From Prorocentrum cordatum (taxonomy: Eukaryota; Sar; Dinophyceae; Prorocentrales; Prorocentraceae), in the NCBI GenBank assembly GCA_963575745.1, contig CAUYUJ010011459.1, positions 71,501-135,500 of the forward strand: a stretch of 64,000 nucleotides of DNA, in the 5' to 3' direction. Of the stretch, positions 59,690 to 64,000 are shown piece after piece (the first letter of the stretch is position 1; each line of letters begins with the position of its first letter). The notes beneath the pieces are model-generated. The model did no database searches, was not told the DNA's origin, and saw only the letters and a list, made by a program, of their open reading frames with translations. A program made the translations under genes and the position numbers.

Positions 59690-61330
59690 GTAGAGGCTCC
59701 CAAGGCGGCCCAAGCGGGCCCCGAGTCGCCGAAAGACAGCTCCAGGACGCCCAAGATAGGCCCAAGACGGCCCGAGAGGCCCCCCAAGGCACTCCACGAC
59801 GCTTCAAGACGCCTCTCCAGAGCGCTTCAAGAGACCGACATCGTCAATTTTACGAAGGTTTTCGAACGATTTTGGCCTTCCAGCCTTTTCGGCCGTCTGA
59901 CGTCCAAGACGGCTCAATAGGCCCCCAACAGCGCCCCACGACGGCCCAAGAGGGCCCGAAGACGGCCCCAGAGTCGCCCAAGACAGCCCAACAGAGCCCC
60001 AAGACGGCCCCAAGATGCGCTCAAGAGGGGGACCGGGGGACCACGACTCCAAGATTTGACCCTCCCGCTTGAAGAGTTCCCCAGGAGGCCCCAAGGAGCC
60101 CCCTAGAGGCCCCAGGAGGCCCCCAAGAGGCACCCAGGAGGCCCAAACGAGGCCTAAAGAGGCCACAAAACAGCCCCGAGGAGGCCCCACAACGGTCCCA
60201 AAACGGCTTCCGAGAAGCTGTGAAATTGCCTTCACGACGTCCCCGACATGCCAACCACGAGATCCAAACCAACACCCATGAGGCCTCTGACCCACCACCC
60301 AAGGCACGGCGGCGGGAGCAGTGACAGCACTTGTGCACAGCATGTTCCGGAGGGAGCCTTCCGGAACACGTTGCAGGAGGAGGAGGAAGATCAGGAGGAG
60401 AGAGAGCTGGAGTGGGAGGAGGAGGAGGAGGAGGAGGAGGAGGAGGAGGAGGAGGAGGAGGAGGAGGAGGAGGAGGGGGACGAGGAGGAGGAAGAGGCCT
60501 CCAAGACAGCTCCAAGATAGCCGAAGAGGCTTCCAAGAGGGCCCTGGGCGGCCCAAGAGGGCCCCAAGGCGGTGCCTGAGGCGCCCAAGACGGCCCGAGA
60601 GGGCCCCAAGACGGCCCCAAGAGAGACCCATGAAGGGAAACACGAACTGAGAATCCGAGCTTCCTACCCCGAGAGGTTCTCGGGAAGTCCCAAGAGGCCC
60701 CCACTCGGATCCAAGAGGCCCCCAAGAAGCTCCCAAGAGGGCCGACGAGGTTGCAAGAGATCTCCCAAGGTGGCCCCAAGAGGCACAACTCATTGTTTTA
60801 CGATTGGGCTTTGACGGGTTTTAATTTTTGTCGGCCTTTTGGCATCCCGATGCTCCAAGACGGCTCAAGAGGCTTCCAATACCGATCCAATATAGAGGAA
60901 GAGGCCTCCAAGAGGGCCCCGAGACGGCCCGCGAGGGCCCCAAGACGGTGCTTGAGGCGCCCAAGACGCGCCCAAGAAGGGGAACGCGACCCAGTAGCAG
61001 AGCGTTCCCCCCAAAAGGAAGGCCCACAGGAGGCCGCAAGAGGCCCCCAAGTGGTCCGACGAGGACCCCAAAAGCTTCCCGAGGCCCAAAAGGCCCCTAG
61101 GAGAGGTCCAAGAGGTTTTAAAATTGCCCAAGAGTGCCCTCGATGCGTCAAAACTGCTTCCAGGAGGCCCCCGGGAGGCTTCCGGATTGCCTCAATCTGG
61201 CCGCAGGTGGCCTCAAGTCGGGTCTCCACGCAGCCAAGACGGCCAATGACGGCTTCAGATTGCAGAGCCGATGCCCCCAAGGCACCCAAGAGGTGCCTCC
61301 AACTTCCAACAGCCAGTTGACGAAGCATGC
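59690..61330. repeat. Long degenerate CCAAGACGGCCC / CCAAGAGGCC block
   Basis: About 1.6 kb of copies such as GCCCAAGACGGCCCGAGAGG. It is punctuated twice by a TTTT(C)GGCC segment near a GCTCCAAGACGGCTCAAGAG copy (59890 and 60835) and interrupted by a (GGA)n tract. The same family occurs in reverse orientation at 2300, 5085, 6180 and 15240. Confidence 0.65.
60372..60500. repeat. (GGA)n purine microsatellite
   Basis: GGAGGAGGAGGAGGAGGAGG within the CCAAGA block, next to GTTCCGGAGGGAGCCTTCCG. Confidence 0.95.
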
Positions 61331-61443
61331 GGAACACCCCAGAAGCTCCTCAGATGCCGTCGCGCGCCTGTGCTTGATAGCGTTGTCCAAGATCGTCCAG
61401 CGCCCCCCCAGCCTGGGCTAGAACCTGAGCGCGCGCGATGGTT

Positions 61444-61500
61444 CTAGTATATATATATATATATATGTGTGCACATATACATATCTATACACATAGCTGT
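61444..61500. repeat. (TA)n microsatellite
   Basis: GTATATATATATATATATGT, followed by ACATATACATATC. Confidence 0.9.
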
Positions 61501-61506
61501 ATGCAT

Positions 61507-61690
61507 TATGGATCGCTTAATAATCGCGCCCCCTTGGAGTGCCCAGGGGGTTGGCCGCGGCGCGTCCGCGCGGGTGCCAGGGGGGGTCTGGGGTTCGTGC
61601 TCTTTCCCGCTAGGGAGCGGGGGTGGTGCTGGGGGGGTTGGCCGCTCCGCGTTTTCACGTTTGTCACCCCCCCGGGCCGTGTATACGTCC
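61507..61690 (+). repeat. ~180-bp direct repeat, first copy
   Basis: TGGATCGCTTAATAATCGCG, GTTGGCCGCGGCGCGTCCGC, GGTGCCAGGGGGGGTCTGGG and CCGCGTTTTCACGTTTGTC. The second copy is at 62094. Confidence 0.8.
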
Positions 61691-62093
61691 GTACGTTTGA
61701 GTTGCACATGCTTGAAAATGCGACAACGCCACAACCCTTTCCAAACAGAAGAAGGCTCAGTGCTTTTGGCCACGTCGGGCCTTCCGGCGAAGCTGCGGCC
61801 AGGCAAGGTGCCGGTCAAATGATCAACCCATCCTTTGCTTGGGTTTTTTTGGTGTACTTCAATTTTCGTTTGCGTCGCAGGGCCCTTCCAAGGCTGCGGG
61901 ATGATTTGAAAACGGCTCTCGGCGAAAACCTCGTCTTGGGGAGCAGGCCCTGGGGTCCAGGCCCCGTCTTCCCACAGGACCCGTCTGCTGCATGCCAAGC
62001 GGACGTCGAGGCGCAGCAGAGGGAGGCGCTGACGGCGGCGCCATGTGCGTGCGCCGAGGCGCCCCAGGATCGGTTACGATCGGAAGGGGCTCT
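61691..62093. other. Unassigned spacer between the two direct repeats
   Basis: Contains an AT-rich TTGCTTGGGTTTTTTTGGTG stretch (about 61835). No gene is supported. Confidence 0.35.
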
Positions 62094-62258
62094 CTGGATC
62101 GCTTAATAATCGCCCCCCCCTTGAAGTGCCCGGGGGAGTTGGCCACACCGCGTCCGCGGGGGTGCCAGGGGGGGTCTGGGGTTCGATCCCTTCCCTGCTG
62201 AGGCGCGGGGGTGGTGCGGGGGGGGTTGGCCGCGCCGCGTTTTCACGTTTGTCCCCCC
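62094..62258 (+). repeat. ~180-bp direct repeat, second copy
   Basis: TGGATCGCTTAATAATCGCC, GGTGCCAGGGGGGGTCTGGG, GGGGTTCGATCCC, CCGCGTTTTCACGTTTGTC. Confidence 0.8.
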
Positions 62259-62299
62259 CAGCTGATTAATAACAAGTTCAACGTACGGAAAGAGTGTGG

Positions 62300-62584
62300 G
62301 CGAGGTCCAGGGCGAGGCCCATCTTTGAACAGGATTCGCCGTCGGTGTCGCCGTGGACGTTGCCCATACTGTGTCTTTTACTTCTCTCTGCGCCGGTGGG
62401 ACGGTCTCACCGCGATCGGAGCAGCAACCCGGCTGCGGAGGTGCGAATTACGCACAGGAGAGGCGCGGGCGAGGAGAAGCAGTTTCGGATCGGGGGGGAA
62501 AGAGAAAAGGCGCACGACGCTCGCCCAAACGCCGCGAGTTGCTATTTCAGCGACGCAGGAAACCGGCGTCGTATGCACGGACAC
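62300..62584. other. Unassigned; contains a CGTCGGTGTCGCCGTGGACG motif
   Basis: The motif (about 62340) recurs at 44970 and in part at 40635. No gene is recognised. Confidence 0.35.
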
Positions 62585-62670
62585 TGTCGGGTCAATTGCC
62601 CGCGTAAGGTCGCTCGTGAGCGCCTTGTTTCCCATGTGGCGTGCCGCGCCGGCGGCCCGCGCAAGCCACG
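62585..62670 (+). repeat. Family S copy 2
   Basis: TTGCCCGCGTAAGGTCGCTC, CCATGTGGCGTGCCGCGCCG, GCGGCCCGCGCAAGCCAC. Confidence 0.6.
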
Positions 62671-62907
62671 GCGTCCGTCCCGCTTCGTTTCGCCGCTCGT
62701 TTGGGCGTCGTGCCCGCGTTTCCCGTGCCCGCCTCAGCCGACAGGAGGCGGAACCGCACCGCTTCGGCGGCGGGCTCGGCACCTGCTGCTGCGGAGCGGC
62801 TGGGCAGCCACCTGCGAGCCTTCCCCCCCCTTGGGCATCGGCTGCGCGCAGGAGTGGCCCTCCGCAGGAGGGCCCTCGTCGTCGTGGCCTCTGCCAGTGC
62901 TCCCACC

Positions 62908-63150
62908 AGTGCTAGTACTGCTACTACCACCTGTTCGATCATTGACCCCTTTGCGAATACGGAATATCCGGCTTTCACACCGATGACCGCCGAAGACCGC
63001 CGAAAACCGTGTCGGGCACCAGCGCCCTCGGCGGGGCGCGCGCCCGCTGGCGGTCCTCGGCGGTCTTTCTGCGGTCTTCAGAGGCCAAGATGTGTAGCGA
63101 GGGGTCCATGATCGAACGCGTAACCACTAGAATCATTCTTGCTAGTGCCA
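62908..63150. mobile_element. Long palindromic element (MITE-P)
   Basis: The left arm has GTGCTAGTACTGCTACTACC, GTTCGATCATTGACCCCT, GAAGACCGCCGAAAACCG. The right arm has their inverse, CGGTCTTTCTGCGGTCTTC, AGGGGTCCATGATCGAAC, ATCATTCTTGCTAGTGCC. The arms are about 100 bases with a short GC-rich loop. No frame of its own. Confidence 0.65.
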
Positions 63151-63261
63151 TGCCCGCTCCCGCTACGTGACCGTTGCCTCGCCACGTCGGCCGGGCCCCC
63201 AACCCACCCGCAATCATGGACGCTACGGTTCAGAGACATAACATCGTTTTTCTTGTCTCGA

Positions 63262-63400
63262 GGGAGGAGAAACCGCCCTGCCTCTAACGAGGAGGAGTCT
63301 CGACGATCCCCCCTGCCTGTCTCAAGGAGTCTCGACGATCCCCCCTGTCTTGTTATTTTCCTGTCTCGAGGAGTCTCGACAATCCCCCCTGCCTGTCTTT
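63262..63400. repeat. ~36-bp repeat GAGTCTCGACGATCCCCCC (three copies)
   Basis: GGAGTCTCGACGATCCCCCC, TGCCTGTCTC at about 63294, 63327 and 63370, the last with CAATCCCCCC. Confidence 0.8.
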
Positions 63401-63419
63401 TCTAAGCAGCCCTGGGCCC

Positions 63420-64000
63420 TGGGCGCTTGCGAAGCCGTCCTGCAAGGTTCGATTGCTTACTGTGGTGCGTGTATTGCAGGGCATCGCGTGTGGGGTGCTT
63501 GTTATGAGGATGGTCCTTCTGCCCTTCCCTTTGGTGCGCGGCTTTCGGGATGGGCATGAGGGTGCGAACCAAGCACGCAGAACCGCTACTGCCGCGTCAC
63601 ATGCCGCAAGCCGCGCCAAAAAGGTAACTTTTTTCCTGGGCCACTTTTGCGCATGGCCGACTTCATCCGAAACTGGCCGAACGGACGAGTCTTTGATCAT
63701 TAAGCACAATCCAACCCCGAACCCTAATACCATTATAACTTCGATGCCCAACTTAGATCCCTGGTGCATACGGTGATCCCTAAATATGTGGATGGTTTTG
63801 TTTGCGACATCTGCAGAAAAGACTCCTCATCTTCAAAGTGTTGGCCATCCTAATTTCGGTTCCCTTCCGAAGGGCTAGTAGTATTTTCATTGCTAATCAT
63901 TTGAAGCACAGGCTTTTGCATCCGCCAGTTCGAGGCATAATTGCCGTGGTTCCTGCTCCATCGATCTCAGGATATTCCTGACTTGGCAAGCTCTGGACGC
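63420..64000. other. Right edge, no recognised gene
   Basis: Lower-GC sequence than the rest of the window. A 107-codon frame (63453-63776) is open but has no recognisable domain. The segment runs off the window. Confidence 0.35.

Noticed and set aside
62180-62220. GGTTCGATCCC as a tRNA B box
   Set aside because: No A box or cloverleaf could be drawn around it, and the sister copy at 61600 lacks the motif.

Overview
This window looks like nuclear DNA of a dinoflagellate. The evidence is indirect. It holds a degraded non-LTR retrotransposon (LINE; endonuclease, reverse transcriptase and RNase H) and a degraded retroelement with reverse transcriptase, RNase H and tyrosine-recombinase motifs of the style I know from dinoflagellate genomes. 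Nearly everything else is GC-rich minisatellite, satellite and small palindromic elements. One 17-base site is close to the dinoflagellate spliced leader. I cannot name the genus; no rRNA, tRNA, operon, CRISPR array or intact host gene could be supported.

Layout. 1-6.4 kb: minisatellites, a (GAT)n tract and a 77-bp satellite array (2.8-5.0 kb). 6.5-13.0 kb: the LINE remnant, preceded by a palindromic MITE. 14.2-18.5 kb, 22.9-30.3 kb, 35.0-38.1 kb and 39.1-40.6 kb: ten copies of a composite non-coding unit, called here the satellite-carrying cassette. Its start is CATGATCGACCCACGAACCC and its end is AAAAGAGAACCCTGGGCC followed by GCCCTTTCCGGG. Inside are repeats of about 420 bp, about 63 bp, 16 bp and 73 bp. 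18.5-22.9 kb and 30.3-34.9 kb: MITEs, microsatellites and a 42-bp array. 40.6-54.6 kb: more MITE families, purine or pyrimidine microsatellites, a second 77-bp satellite locus and a short minus-strand reading frame carrying the spliced-leader-like site. 55.2-59.1 kb: the DIRS-like retroelement. 59.1-64 kb: degenerate CCAAGA repeats, two 185-bp copies and a long palindrome.

How it fits together. The LINE and the DIRS-like element are the only convincing protein-coding sequences, and both are broken by frameshifts and stops. The main signal is structural. The cassette sits cleanly inside a MITE at 15.5-18.6 kb and inside an 81-86-bp satellite array at 34.9-38.6 kb. In both places the two flanks rejoin into an uninterrupted copy. 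This suggests the cassette moved as a unit while carrying satellite arrays. MITEs and satellites are repeatedly nested in one another, so an order of insertions can be read. Names such as MITE-A, family Q or cassette are working labels of this annotation, not database names.
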